Under the pieces are notes generated by a model, which searched no databases, was not told the DNA's origin, and was given only the letters and a program-made list of their open reading frames with translations. 7,803 bases of DNA. Origin: an uncultured Ruminococcus sp. GTDB taxonomy: Bacteria > Bacillota > Clostridia > Oscillospirales > CAG-272. How positions within the stretch are numbered: position 1 is the stretch's first letter; each line of letters begins with the position of its first letter. The stretch spans positions 1-7,803 of the forward strand of contig CACYEW010000311.1 in assembly GCA_902773455.1 (NCBI GenBank). Reading direction: 5' to 3'. The position numbers and the translations under genes are program-made. Shown piece after piece: positions 1 to 5,947 of the stretch.

Positions 1-1157
1 CCGCCTATCGCCGTTATCGAATCGGCGCGCAGGCCGCATTTTTCAAGTTTTTTGAGGTTTTCTTTGAGCATATTCGCGGCGCCTTCGATTATCGCTCTCG
101 CGATATCGCGTTTGTCGTGACCTTTGGCGCGTTTCATATCGTCTTCCGTAAAATCGAATTTCAATCCGTTGCAGCCCAGCGGCGCTTCGCCGGCAAGACC
201 GTCGAACACCTTATGCGGCACGACGCCGAAGAAATGCTCGCGCAGTCTGTCTATCTTTACCGTAACGGATTCGAGCGATTTCATAACGCACCACGGCGCG
301 TGATGAAGCGTGAATCTGTCAACGAGTCCTCCGGTCGAAAGTCCGAAATCGCGATCCGAAACGGGAAACAGCTCTACCCACGACGTCCCGCACGACAGAA
401 GGAGCCGTCCTTCGTCGAGCACGCCCGACCCGAGCGCGCCGGACGGGTGATCGAAGCTTCCGAGCACGACCGCCGTATCCGTATCGAGACCGAGATTCAG
501 AGCCGCGTCCGGCAGTACCGTACCGAGCACAGTGCCTTTTTCGTATATCGGCGGGAGCATATCCTCCGACAGACCGAATTTATCGAGCATGGGTTTATGA
601 TATTCGCCTTTCTTCTGATCGATCAGATAAAACGGCGTACCCATCGAGTGGGAAAGCCCCCATTTGCCGGTGATCTTATAATTGAGATATTCGGCGCTCA
701 TAACGAGCATTTTCGCGTTTTTGAGTATTTCGGGACGGTGCAGCTTTATATAAGCGAGATCCGCCGCCGGCATACCGTCGAAGAAATCCCAGCCTACGAG
801 CGGATAAAACGCGTCCTGCTCTTCTTTCGTATACACTGCGTCGAGGTCGCTCTGCGGTATCTTCGACTGCCAGCCGATGATCCTCGTCATCGGTTCGAGA
901 CCGTCGCCCAAAAAAAGCGGATTACCGGAAGCGCAGCAGGAGCAAAGCGCCGCGATCCTGCCGTCTGCGGCAGACGAAAGCTCGCGTATCACGTCAAAGC
1001 ATGTCTGTACGAACAGTTCCGGATCGAGCAGTTTGAACGTGCCTTCCGTAATGTAATCGAACTTTTTGTCCGTTACTTTGATTATTCTTCCGTCTTCGCT
1101 CATGAGCGCGCCCTTGACAGCCGACGTGCCTATATCGAGTCCGATAAAATGTTTCAT
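1..1157 (-). CDS. FGGY-family carbohydrate kinase, C-terminus beyond the window
   Basis: This cytoplasmic ATP-dependent kinase would phosphorylate a sugar or polyol. The minus strand is open from ATG at 1157 to the left edge, giving 385 codons of a family that is usually about 480-520 residues. Residues 6-15 (GLDIGTSAVK) form the N-terminal ATPase phosphate loop, with the expected Asp8. GSFDHPSGALG at 233-243 carries the probable catalytic base Asp236. SCGTSW at 255-260 fits the second phosphate-binding loop. The last visible residues (ITAIGG) are the start of the C-terminal adenosine-binding glycine motif, so the cut falls there. The start is supported by GGAG (complement of 1165-1168) 7 bases upstream and by a strong promoter. 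The W-x-D-x-R substrate motif of xylulokinases is not seen: the sequence around Trp96 is GWQSKIP, so the substrate cannot be named. The gene is transcribed divergently from the hydrogenase operon. The family call is firm; the substrate is unknown. Confidence 0.9.
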   Translation of the reverse strand, partial: MKHFIGLDIGTSAVKGALMSEDGRIIKVTDKKFDYITEGTFKLLDPELFVQTCFDVIRELSSAADGRIAALCSCCASGNPLFLGDGLEPMTRIIGWQSKIPQSDLDAVYTKEEQDAFYPLVGWDFFDGMPAADLAYIKLHRPEILKNAKMLVMSAEYLNYKITGKWGLSHSMGTPFYLIDQKKGEYHKPMLDKFGLSEDMLPPIYEKGTVLGTVLPDAALNLGLDTDTAVVLGSFDHPSGALGSGVLDEGRLLLSCGTSWVELFPVSDRDFGLSTGGLVDRFTLHHAPWCVMKSLESVTVKIDRLREHFFGVVPHKVFDGLAGEAPLGCNGLKFDFTEDDMKRAKGHDKRDIARAIIEGAANMLKENLKKLEKCGLRADSITAIG

Positions 1158-1187
1158 AATGCGTCTCCGTTTCTTTATCCGAGAATC

Positions 1188-1215
1188 ATTATACGCAAAA
1201 AACGTGATTTGTCAA
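1188..1215 (-). promoter_or_regulatory. Promoter of the FGGY kinase gene
   Basis: On the minus strand a perfect TTGACA -35 box (complement of 1210-1215) and a perfect TATAAT -10 box (complement of 1188-1193) are separated by 16 bases. The predicted transcript would start near 1181, leaving a leader of about 24 bases with a GGAG ribosome binding site before the ATG at 1157. Both boxes match the sigma-70/SigA consensus exactly, so strong basal expression is expected unless a repressor acts here. Confidence 0.85.
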
Positions 1216-1371
1216 TGATATTTTGTAAATCGGCCGGCAAATCGGGTATTTCGGTCAGGCGGTCCCCTTTCGCGGCGATCAGTTCTGAGGCCGGCGTTAA
1301 AACTCCGTCTGAATCGCGCCGTCCCGGGAGATCTGCGACCGTCCGGGATGGATTCAGGGGATCGCCGTGTT

Positions 1372-1400
1372 CCCCGTTGTGAATCCGTTTACAACCGGGG
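1372..1400. repeat. 29-base palindrome, candidate operator
   Basis: CCCCGTTGT at 1372-1380 is mirrored by ACAAC (1391-1395) and GGGG (1397-1400), with C1396 as a single unpaired base. Inside, GAA (1381-1383; mismatch at G1381) faces TTT (1388-1390). The core reads TTGTGAA-TCCG-TTTACAA. This resembles operators of LacI/GalR-type regulators, but those usually have a 16- or 17-base core while this one has 18. It lies about 190 bases upstream of the predicted kinase transcript start and 195 bases upstream of that of the hydrogenase. A regulatory role is inference. Confidence 0.45.
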
Positions 1401-1482
1401 TTCACGGGTCCGGGGCCGTAAGGGCGGGGATCTCTGAGGTGTGAGCCGGTCGATTTGCGCGGAACGCGGGTCGATCGATAAC

Positions 1483-1499
1483 TATTTATATTATAAATA
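1483..1499. repeat. Perfect 17-base AT palindrome
   Basis: TATTTATA (1483-1490) and TATAAATA (1492-1499) are perfect inverted repeats around a single central T. The site sits at the upstream edge of the AT-rich block before the hydrogenase promoter. It may be a protein-binding site, but short AT palindromes arise easily in AT-rich DNA. Confidence 0.4.
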
Positions 1500-1505
1500 C
1501 CTTTA

Positions 1506-1519
1506 AATTTTGCAAAATT
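1506..1519. repeat. Perfect 14-base palindrome AATTTTGCAAAATT
   Basis: The sequence at 1506-1519 is its own reverse complement, and further matching bases lie at 1503-1504 against 1521-1522. It lies 42 bases upstream of the hydrogenase -35 box, its centre two helical turns from that of the preceding palindrome. It is a possible operator; function is not shown by sequence alone. Confidence 0.4.
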
Positions 1520-1539
1520 AAATTGATTTTTTTAACTTT

Positions 1540-1567
1540 TTGTCAAATTACCGAAAGGTCTTGACAA
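1540..1567. promoter_or_regulatory. Inverted repeat overlapping the hydrogenase -35 box, candidate operator
   Basis: TTGTCAA (1540-1546) and TTGACAA (1561-1567) are perfect 7-base inverted repeats whose starts are 21 bases apart, about two helical turns. The right arm contains the whole -35 hexamer, so a protein bound here would compete with RNA polymerase. Between the arms, ACC-GAAA-GGT (1550-1559) can also pair. The half-site resembles that of the redox repressor Rex (TTGTTAA/TTAACAA), but the spacing is wrong for a standard Rex box, so that assignment is only a suggestion. Confidence 0.4.
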
Positions 1568-1589
1568 GACGGTTTTTTTCTGTTATTAT
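1561..1589 (+). promoter_or_regulatory. Promoter of the hydCBA operon
   Basis: A perfect TTGACA -35 box (1561-1566) is followed after 17 bases by TATTAT (1584-1589), a five-of-six match to TATAAT, with TG at 1581-1582 giving an extended -10 element. The transcript is predicted to start near 1596. AT-rich sequence upstream may add strength. It is the only strong promoter I find before hydC. None is evident between the three genes, which fits a single transcript. Confidence 0.85.
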
Positions 1590-1660
1590 ATCGCTGAATG
1601 GATGCTCGCGCGGAGGCTTTTTTCTGTGCGGCTCCAAAATATTTATAAGGTGGTAAAGCA

Positions 1661-2167
1661 ATGAGTGATGTTGTAAAAAACCTCACCGCCGAAGAAGTCG
1701 AAAAACAGGCGAATTTCGAAAAGCTCGCTAACGTTATCGATCTTTACAGCGGTAAGGAAGGCTGTCTCATTCAGGTGCTGCACGCAGCACAGGAGATATT
1801 CGGTTATCTCCCCTACGAAGTCCAGAAATTCGTCGCTGACAATATGGGCTTCTCAGTCTCGTACGTTTCGAGCGTATCGAGCTTCTATTCGTTCTTCTCA
1901 ACCACGCCCAAGACCAAACACGACGTTAAAGTCTGCCTCGGCACGGCTTGTTACGTTCGCGGAGGCAGCGCTCTTATCGAAAAGCTTCAGGAGCTGCTCG
2001 GTATCGGCGTAGGCGAAGCTACCGCTGACAATCTCTTTTCGATCCACGTAACGCGCTGCGTAGGCGCCTGCGGTCTCGCTCCGGTCGTTGTCGTTGACGA
2101 CGACGTGCACAAACAGGTCAAACCGGGCGATCTCGCCGGAATACTTGATCAGTACAGAGGTGAATGA
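1661..2167 (+). CDS. hydC: Bifurcating [FeFe] hydrogenase gamma subunit, NuoE-like [2Fe-2S] protein
   Basis: This small cytoplasmic subunit passes electrons within the HydABC complex. Its 168 residues are the usual length for the NuoE/HydC family. An N-terminal helical part (about 1-80) is followed by a thioredoxin-like [2Fe-2S] domain. The four ligands are Cys92 and Cys97 (C-x4-C in CLGTAC) and Cys133 and Cys137 (C-x3-C in CVGAC), followed by the typical GLAPVV stretch. The ATG at 1661 has an AAGGTGG ribosome binding site at 1647-1653, 7 bases upstream. The gene is first in the operon and overlaps hydB by four bases (ATGA), implying translational coupling. NuoE of complex I shares the fold, but the hydrogenase gene downstream settles the assignment. 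HndA is the equivalent name in NADP-reducing hydrogenases. Confidence 0.95.
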   Translation: MSDVVKNLTAEEVEKQANFEKLANVIDLYSGKEGCLIQVLHAAQEIFGYLPYEVQKFVADNMGFSVSYVSSVSSFYSFFSTTPKTKHDVKVCLGTACYVRGGSALIEKLQELLGIGVGEATADNLFSIHVTRCVGACGLAPVVVVDDDVHKQVKPGDLAGILDQYRGE

Positions 2168-4017
2168 GTATGATTATCAAAAACGTACAGGATCTTAAAC
2201 TCGTAGCCGATCGCTACAACGCCGAATTCGGCAAATATGAGCATACCGTATACGTATGCGGAGGCGGCGGCTGTATCTCGAGCAAATGCCAGGCGACGAA
2301 AGATTTCGTCGAATCCTACATCAAAGAGCTCGGACTTACCGACAAAGTCAACGTCGTTTTCACCGGTTGTATGGGTACCTGCGCGATGGGCCCGGTCGTT
2401 CTGATCGAGCCGGAACGTATCTACTACGTTCACGTAACGCCCGAACGCGCGAAAGATATAATCGACAGACAGGTCGTCAAAGGCGAAGTCATTGAAGAAT
2501 ACACGTTCTTCGACGCAAACCTGCAGAAGCATATCCCCTGCATCGACGATATCCCCTTCTTCGCCGAACAGGTACAGATAGTTCTCAACAAATGCGGCAA
2601 GATCCCGTTCGACTCGATCGAAGCTTACATAGCCAAAGGCGGCTTCACCGCCGAAGCGAAGGCTTTCGGTATGACTCAGGAACAGATCGTTGACGAAGTT
2701 ACGAAATCCGGACTCCGCGGACGCGGCGGCGCGGGCTTTCCGACCGGCATCAAGTGGAGCGCCGGCATGAAGGCTCCGGGCGAAAACAAATGCATCGTCT
2801 GCAACGCCGACGAGGGCGACCCGGGCGCGTTCATGGACAGATCCGCGATCGAAGGCGACCCCTTCTGCCTGATCGAAGGTATGACCATAGGCGGTTACGC
2901 GATAGGCGCGCACAACGGTTACGTTTACTGCCGTGCCGAATATCCGGTAGCCGTTGAAAGATTCAACAAAGCCGCGGAGATAGCCCGTGAATGGGGCCTT
3001 CTCGGCAAAAACATCCTCGGTTCCGGCTTTGATTTCGATATCGAGCTCCGTATCGGCGCAGGCGCGTTCGTATGCGGCGAGGAAACGGCTCTTATGTCCT
3101 CCATCGAAGGTCAGCGCGGCGAACCGCGTCAGAAACCGCCGTTCCCGTTCGAATCCGGTCTTTTCGGATATCCGACCATTATAAACAACGTCGAAACGTA
3201 CTATAATATAGCCGAGATCATCAACAAGGGCGCGGATTGGTTCGCATCCTACGGCGTCGGCAGAAGCAAAGGTACGAAAGTATTCGCTCTCGCGGGCGAC
3301 GTTATCAACACCGGTATCGTTGAAGTACCGATGGGTATGCCGCTCCGTAAGCTCATATTCGAGATCGGCGGCGGCATCGTCGACGGCAAGAAGTTCAAAG
3401 CGGCGCAGATCGGCGGTCCTTCCGGCGGATGTATCACCGAAAAGAACCTCGACACCTCTGTCGACTACGAATCGCTGACCTCCCTCGGCGCGATCATGGG
3501 TTCCGGCGGACTTATAGTCATGAGCGAAGATACCTGTATGGTCGACACCGCGAGATTCTTCATGCAGTTCATTCAGGACGAATCCTGCGGAAAATGCACG
3601 CCGTGCCGTATCGGCACCAAGCGTATGCTTGAGATCCTTGAAAGGATCGTTGCGGGCAACGGTACGCTCGAAGACCTCGACACGCTCGAAGAGCTCTCCC
3701 ACGTCATCAAGGACACCGCAATGTGCGGCCTCGGACAGACTGCTCCGAACCCCGTGCTCTCAACGATATCGAACTTCAGAGACGAATACGAAGCTCACAT
3801 CGTTGACAAGTCCTGCCCCGCTCACGTATGCTCTGCTCTCGCAAAATACTATATCGATCCCGAAAAGTGCAGAGGCTGCACGCTCTGCGCACGCAACTGC
3901 CCGGTACAGTGCATCAGCGGCAAGGTCAAAGAACCGCACGTCATTGATCAGAGCAAGTGCATCAAATGCGGCGCCTGCCAGGCAAACTGCAAATTCGGCG
4001 CGGTTATAAAGAAATAA
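2164..4017 (+). CDS. hydB: Bifurcating [FeFe] hydrogenase beta subunit, NuoF-like, FMN and NAD(P)H binding
   Basis: This is the flavin subunit, where NAD(P)H is oxidised or formed and where bifurcation is thought to occur in HydABC enzymes. Domains over 617 residues run as follows. A thioredoxin-like [2Fe-2S] domain has Cys32, Cys37, Cys69 and Cys73. The NuoF core has the glycine-rich GRGGAGFPTG (186-195) for FMN and NADH, and GAGAFVCGEETAL (298-310). An SLBB-like region follows (about 370-430). An N3-type [4Fe-4S] site has Cys475, Cys478, Cys481 and Cys521. A C-terminal two-cluster ferredoxin domain has Cys569/572/575/579 and Cys599/602/605/609. All expected ligands are present. The C-terminal ferredoxin domain distinguishes it from complex I NuoF. 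The start is ambiguous: ATG at 2164 overlaps the hydC stop, but GAGGTGA at 2157-2163 is better spaced for ATG at 2170, two residues later. It ends 14 bases before hydA. Confidence 0.95.
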   Translation: MSMIIKNVQDLKLVADRYNAEFGKYEHTVYVCGGGGCISSKCQATKDFVESYIKELGLTDKVNVVFTGCMGTCAMGPVVLIEPERIYYVHVTPERAKDIIDRQVVKGEVIEEYTFFDANLQKHIPCIDDIPFFAEQVQIVLNKCGKIPFDSIEAYIAKGGFTAEAKAFGMTQEQIVDEVTKSGLRGRGGAGFPTGIKWSAGMKAPGENKCIVCNADEGDPGAFMDRSAIEGDPFCLIEGMTIGGYAIGAHNGYVYCRAEYPVAVERFNKAAEIAREWGLLGKNILGSGFDFDIELRIGAGAFVCGEETALMSSIEGQRGEPRQKPPFPFESGLFGYPTIINNVETYYNIAEIINKGADWFASYGVGRSKGTKVFALAGDVINTGIVEVPMGMPLRKLIFEIGGGIVDGKKFKAAQIGGPSGGCITEKNLDTSVDYESLTSLGAIMGSGGLIVMSEDTCMVDTARFFMQFIQDESCGKCTPCRIGTKRMLEILERIVAGNGTLEDLDTLEELSHVIKDTAMCGLGQTAPNPVLSTISNFRDEYEAHIVDKSCPAHVCSALAKYYIDPEKCRGCTLCARNCPVQCISGKVKEPHVIDQSKCIKCGACQANCKFGAVIKK

Positions 4018-4023
4018 GGAGGG
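4018..4023 (+). promoter_or_regulatory. Ribosome binding site that fixes the hydA start
   Basis: GGAGGG, within AAGGAGGG, directly follows the hydB stop codon and lies 8 bases before ATG at 4032. It shows that hydA starts at 4032. An in-frame ATG at 3957 would instead place 25 arginine- and lysine-rich residues, encoded inside hydB, ahead of the conserved ferredoxin fold. Confidence 0.9.
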
Positions 4024-4031
4024 TCAAAAAA

Positions 4032-5825
4032 ATGAGCAAAGTCAATATTACCATAAACGGCAAGCCCTACGAGGCCGAAGCCGGCAAGACCATTCTTGAA
4101 GTTGCAAGAGAAAACAACATCTATATACCCACCCTTTGCTACCTTGAAGGCGTGAACCAGTACGGCGGCTGCCGTCTCTGCATGGTCGAAGTTGAAACAA
4201 ACGGCAGACCGATGAGAAATCTCCAGGCCGCATGTATGATCAAAATCAGCGACGGTATGTCGATAAAGACCAATACCGAACGCGTACGCAAGGCGAGAAA
4301 AGTCAACCTCGAACTGCTTCTCTCCTGCCATCCGAAGGATTGTCTGTCCTGCCCGAGATCTCTCGATTGCGAGCTGCAGACTCTTTCGAGAAGATTGAAC
4401 GTCACCGAACCGCGCTTCGAAGGCGAAATGAAAGATCTGCCCGTGGAGATATCGACCGTTATGACGCGCGATATGTCCAAGTGCGTGAACTGCCGCCGCT
4501 GTGTTGCGATGTGCAACAAGATCCAGAAGATCGGCGTTCTGAACGCTCAGAAAAGAGGTTTCAAAACCGTTATTCAGCCGTCTTTCGGCATGAATATAGC
4601 CGATACCGACTGCACCAACTGCGGTCAGTGTATCTCCGTATGCCCCGTCGGCGCTCTGCGTGAGACCGACGCGATCGATCCCGTCGTCAAGGCGATCGAA
4701 GATCCGAACAAGTACACCATCGTACAGGTAGCTCCGGCTGTCAGAGTCGCGATAGGCGAACCGTTCGGTATGCCCTCCGGCTCGGTGGCGACCGGCAAGA
4801 TGGTCACGGCTCTCAAAGCTCTGAACTTTGACGAAGTATTCGACGTAAACTTCGGCGCCGACCTGACGATCATGGAAGAAGGCACGGAATTCTTACAGAG
4901 AGCGAAAGCCGCTCTTACCGGCGGCGAAGCCGTTCTGCCTATGATGACTTCGTGCAGCCCCGGCTGGATCAAGTTCATCGAACACAGATATCCCGAGCTT
5001 CTCCCGAACCTGTCTTCCTGCAAATCCCCGCACATGATGCAGGGCGCGCTCGTAAAGACCTACTACGCGGAAAAACTCGGCAAGGATCCGAAAGATATAT
5101 ATCTCGTATCCGTAATGCCCTGCACCGCGAAGAAATTCGAGATCGCAAGACCCGAAATGAACGAAAACGGAGTACCGGACGTTGACGCCGTACTCACCAC
5201 GAGAGAGCTTGCCAACATGATCAAGCAGGCGGGTATCGATTTCGTAAATCTTCCCGATTCCGAATTCGATCCTCCGATGGGCATCTCCACCGGCGCGGCG
5301 GATATATTCGGCGTAACGGGCGGCGTTATGGAAGCGGCTCTCAGAACCGTTTACGAGCTCGTCACCGGACGCGAACTGCCGTGCGAAAACCTGCACGTCG
5401 CTCCTCTCGGAGACAGCACGCAGATCAAGACCGCTTCGCTCACGTTTGAAAACGTACTGCCCGAATACAAGTTCCTCGAAGGCTTCACCGCCAACGTAGC
5501 CGTAACGAGCGGCTTTGACGGCGCGGCTCAGGTCATGGAAATGGTCAAAGCGGGCAAGGCGTTCCACTTCATCGAAGTCATGGGATGCCCCGGCGGATGC
5601 ATCGTCGGCGGCGGCCAGCCCAGAGGCGTCAAAGCCGAAAAATGGGCGGCGAGAAAAGCCGGCATCTACGCGATAGACGAAGGCAAACAGCTCCGTAAAT
5701 CCCACGAGAACCCCGCGATCAAAGCGATATACGAAGAGTACCTCGGACAGCCCTGCGGACACAAGTCCCACGAGATCCTCCATACTCACTATACCGCCCG
5801 CGGCAAATACAACGAACTCATCTGA
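4032..5825 (+). CDS. hydA: Bifurcating [FeFe] hydrogenase catalytic alpha subunit
   Basis: This cytoplasmic subunit interconverts protons and H2 at the H-cluster. Over 597 residues it has a plant-type [2Fe-2S] domain (Cys36, Cys47, Cys50, Cys68), a His-Cys [4Fe-4S] site (His100, Cys104, Cys107, Cys113), a two-cluster ferredoxin domain (Cys151/154/157/161 and Cys194/197/200/204), the H-cluster domain, and a C-terminal small-subunit-like tail (about 540-597). H-cluster motifs are L1 TSCSPGW (306-312), L2 MPCTAKKFE (362-370) and L3 EVMGCPGGCIVGGGQP (515-530). Proton-path residues equivalent to clostridial CpI are visible: Glu283, Glu286, Cys308 and Ser328. L1 is unusual: the residue before Pro310, a cluster-ligand Cys in CpI, is Ser309. 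There is no further [2Fe-2S] domain after the tail, unlike the longer T. maritima HydA. It is the last gene of the operon, followed by a strong terminator. Bifurcating function is inferred from the partners. Confidence 0.95.
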   Translation: MSKVNITINGKPYEAEAGKTILEVARENNIYIPTLCYLEGVNQYGGCRLCMVEVETNGRPMRNLQAACMIKISDGMSIKTNTERVRKARKVNLELLLSCHPKDCLSCPRSLDCELQTLSRRLNVTEPRFEGEMKDLPVEISTVMTRDMSKCVNCRRCVAMCNKIQKIGVLNAQKRGFKTVIQPSFGMNIADTDCTNCGQCISVCPVGALRETDAIDPVVKAIEDPNKYTIVQVAPAVRVAIGEPFGMPSGSVATGKMVTALKALNFDEVFDVNFGADLTIMEEGTEFLQRAKAALTGGEAVLPMMTSCSPGWIKFIEHRYPELLPNLSSCKSPHMMQGALVKTYYAEKLGKDPKDIYLVSVMPCTAKKFEIARPEMNENGVPDVDAVLTTRELANMIKQAGIDFVNLPDSEFDPPMGISTGAADIFGVTGGVMEAALRTVYELVTGRELPCENLHVAPLGDSTQIKTASLTFENVLPEYKFLEGFTANVAVTSGFDGAAQVMEMVKAGKAFHFIEVMGCPGGCIVGGGQPRGVKAEKWAARKAGIYAIDEGKQLRKSHENPAIKAIYEEYLGQPCGHKSHEILHTHYTARGKYNELI

Positions 5826-5835
5826 CGCATATCTG

Positions 5836-5869
5836 AAAAGGACAGGGTCTCAAGATCCTGTCCTTTTTT
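5836..5869 (+). terminator. Intrinsic terminator of the hydCBA operon
   Basis: Eleven bases (AAAAGGACAGG, 5836-5846) pair perfectly with 5857-5867. Three more inner pairs (G5847-T5856, T5848-A5855, C5849-G5854) close a four-base loop at 5850-5853. The right arm runs into a T-tract (5864-5869). It begins 11 bases after the hydA stop. Read on the minus strand it ends in only four T residues, so it may weakly stop the convergent transcript too. Confidence 0.93.
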
Positions 5870-5884
5870 ACATATTTTCATAAT

Positions 5885-5930
5885 GCGGCTGCAAAGCCGC
5901 GCCGGCGGCGTCCCCCCACCGCCCGCCGGC
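5885..5930. repeat. Two adjacent GC-rich hairpins between convergent genes
   Basis: The first hairpin pairs GCGGCT (5885-5890) with AGCCGC (5895-5900) around a GCAA tetraloop. The second begins at the next base and pairs GCCGGCGG (5901-5908) with CCGCCGGC (5923-5930) around a loop holding six consecutive C. Neither is followed by a T-tract on either strand, so they are not standard intrinsic terminators. They lie just past the end of the minus-strand gene and could stabilise its 3' end, or be a copy of a dispersed palindromic repeat. Confidence 0.6.
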
Positions 5931-5947
5931 TGATTTATACGATCTTT

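Larger units (their letters stand above)
1158..1660. other. Divergent intergenic region between kinase and hydC
   Basis: This 503-base stretch holds no convincing protein gene. From left to right it contains the kinase leader and promoter (1158-1215), a GC-rich part (about 1230-1480) with a 29-base palindrome at 1372-1400, a sharply AT-rich part (about 1480-1560) with perfect palindromes at 1483-1499 and 1506-1519, an inverted repeat overlapping the hydrogenase -35 box (1540-1567), and the hydrogenase promoter and leader (1561-1660). The AT-rich block directly upstream of the -35 box could serve as an UP element; this is inference. In the remaining GC-rich part I see only short, weak repeats. 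Confidence 0.8.

Noticed and set aside
1322..1348. TCCCGG/CCGGGA inverted repeat
   Set aside because: It is only six pairs with a 15-base loop in GC-rich DNA, which is expected by chance.
117..1382. 421-codon open frame on the plus strand opposite the FGGY kinase
   Set aside because: It is in antisense codon register with a gene that carries clear FGGY motifs, its product is Arg/His/Phe-rich with no recognisable domain, and it runs through the kinase promoter. It stays open because of codon bias.
1175..1405. 76-codon minus-strand frame in the divergent intergenic region
   Set aside because: It covers the kinase promoter and start region, has no clear ribosome binding site and no recognisable protein features.
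1490..1516. Second minus-strand promoter (TATAAT as the complement of 1490-1495)
   Set aside because: The -10 match is part of an AT palindrome, and the best -35 candidate (TTTGCA) is poor with a 15-base spacer. The perfect promoter at 1188-1215 is enough for the kinase.
2149..3702. 517-codon minus-strand frame opposite hydB
   Set aside because: It is the codon-register mirror of a highly conserved hydB, with no promoter or convincing ribosome binding site, and shadow-like Arg/Asp/Phe/Val-rich composition.
3957..4031. N-terminal extension of hydA from an in-frame ATG at 3957
   Set aside because: The extension lies inside hydB, is rich in Arg and Lys, and lacks a ribosome binding site, while GGAGGG at 4018-4023 is well placed for ATG at 4032, where the ferredoxin-like fold begins.
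4893..5789. 298-codon minus-strand frame opposite hydA
   Set aside because: It is a codon-register mirror of the H-cluster domain and is explained by codon avoidance in hydA.
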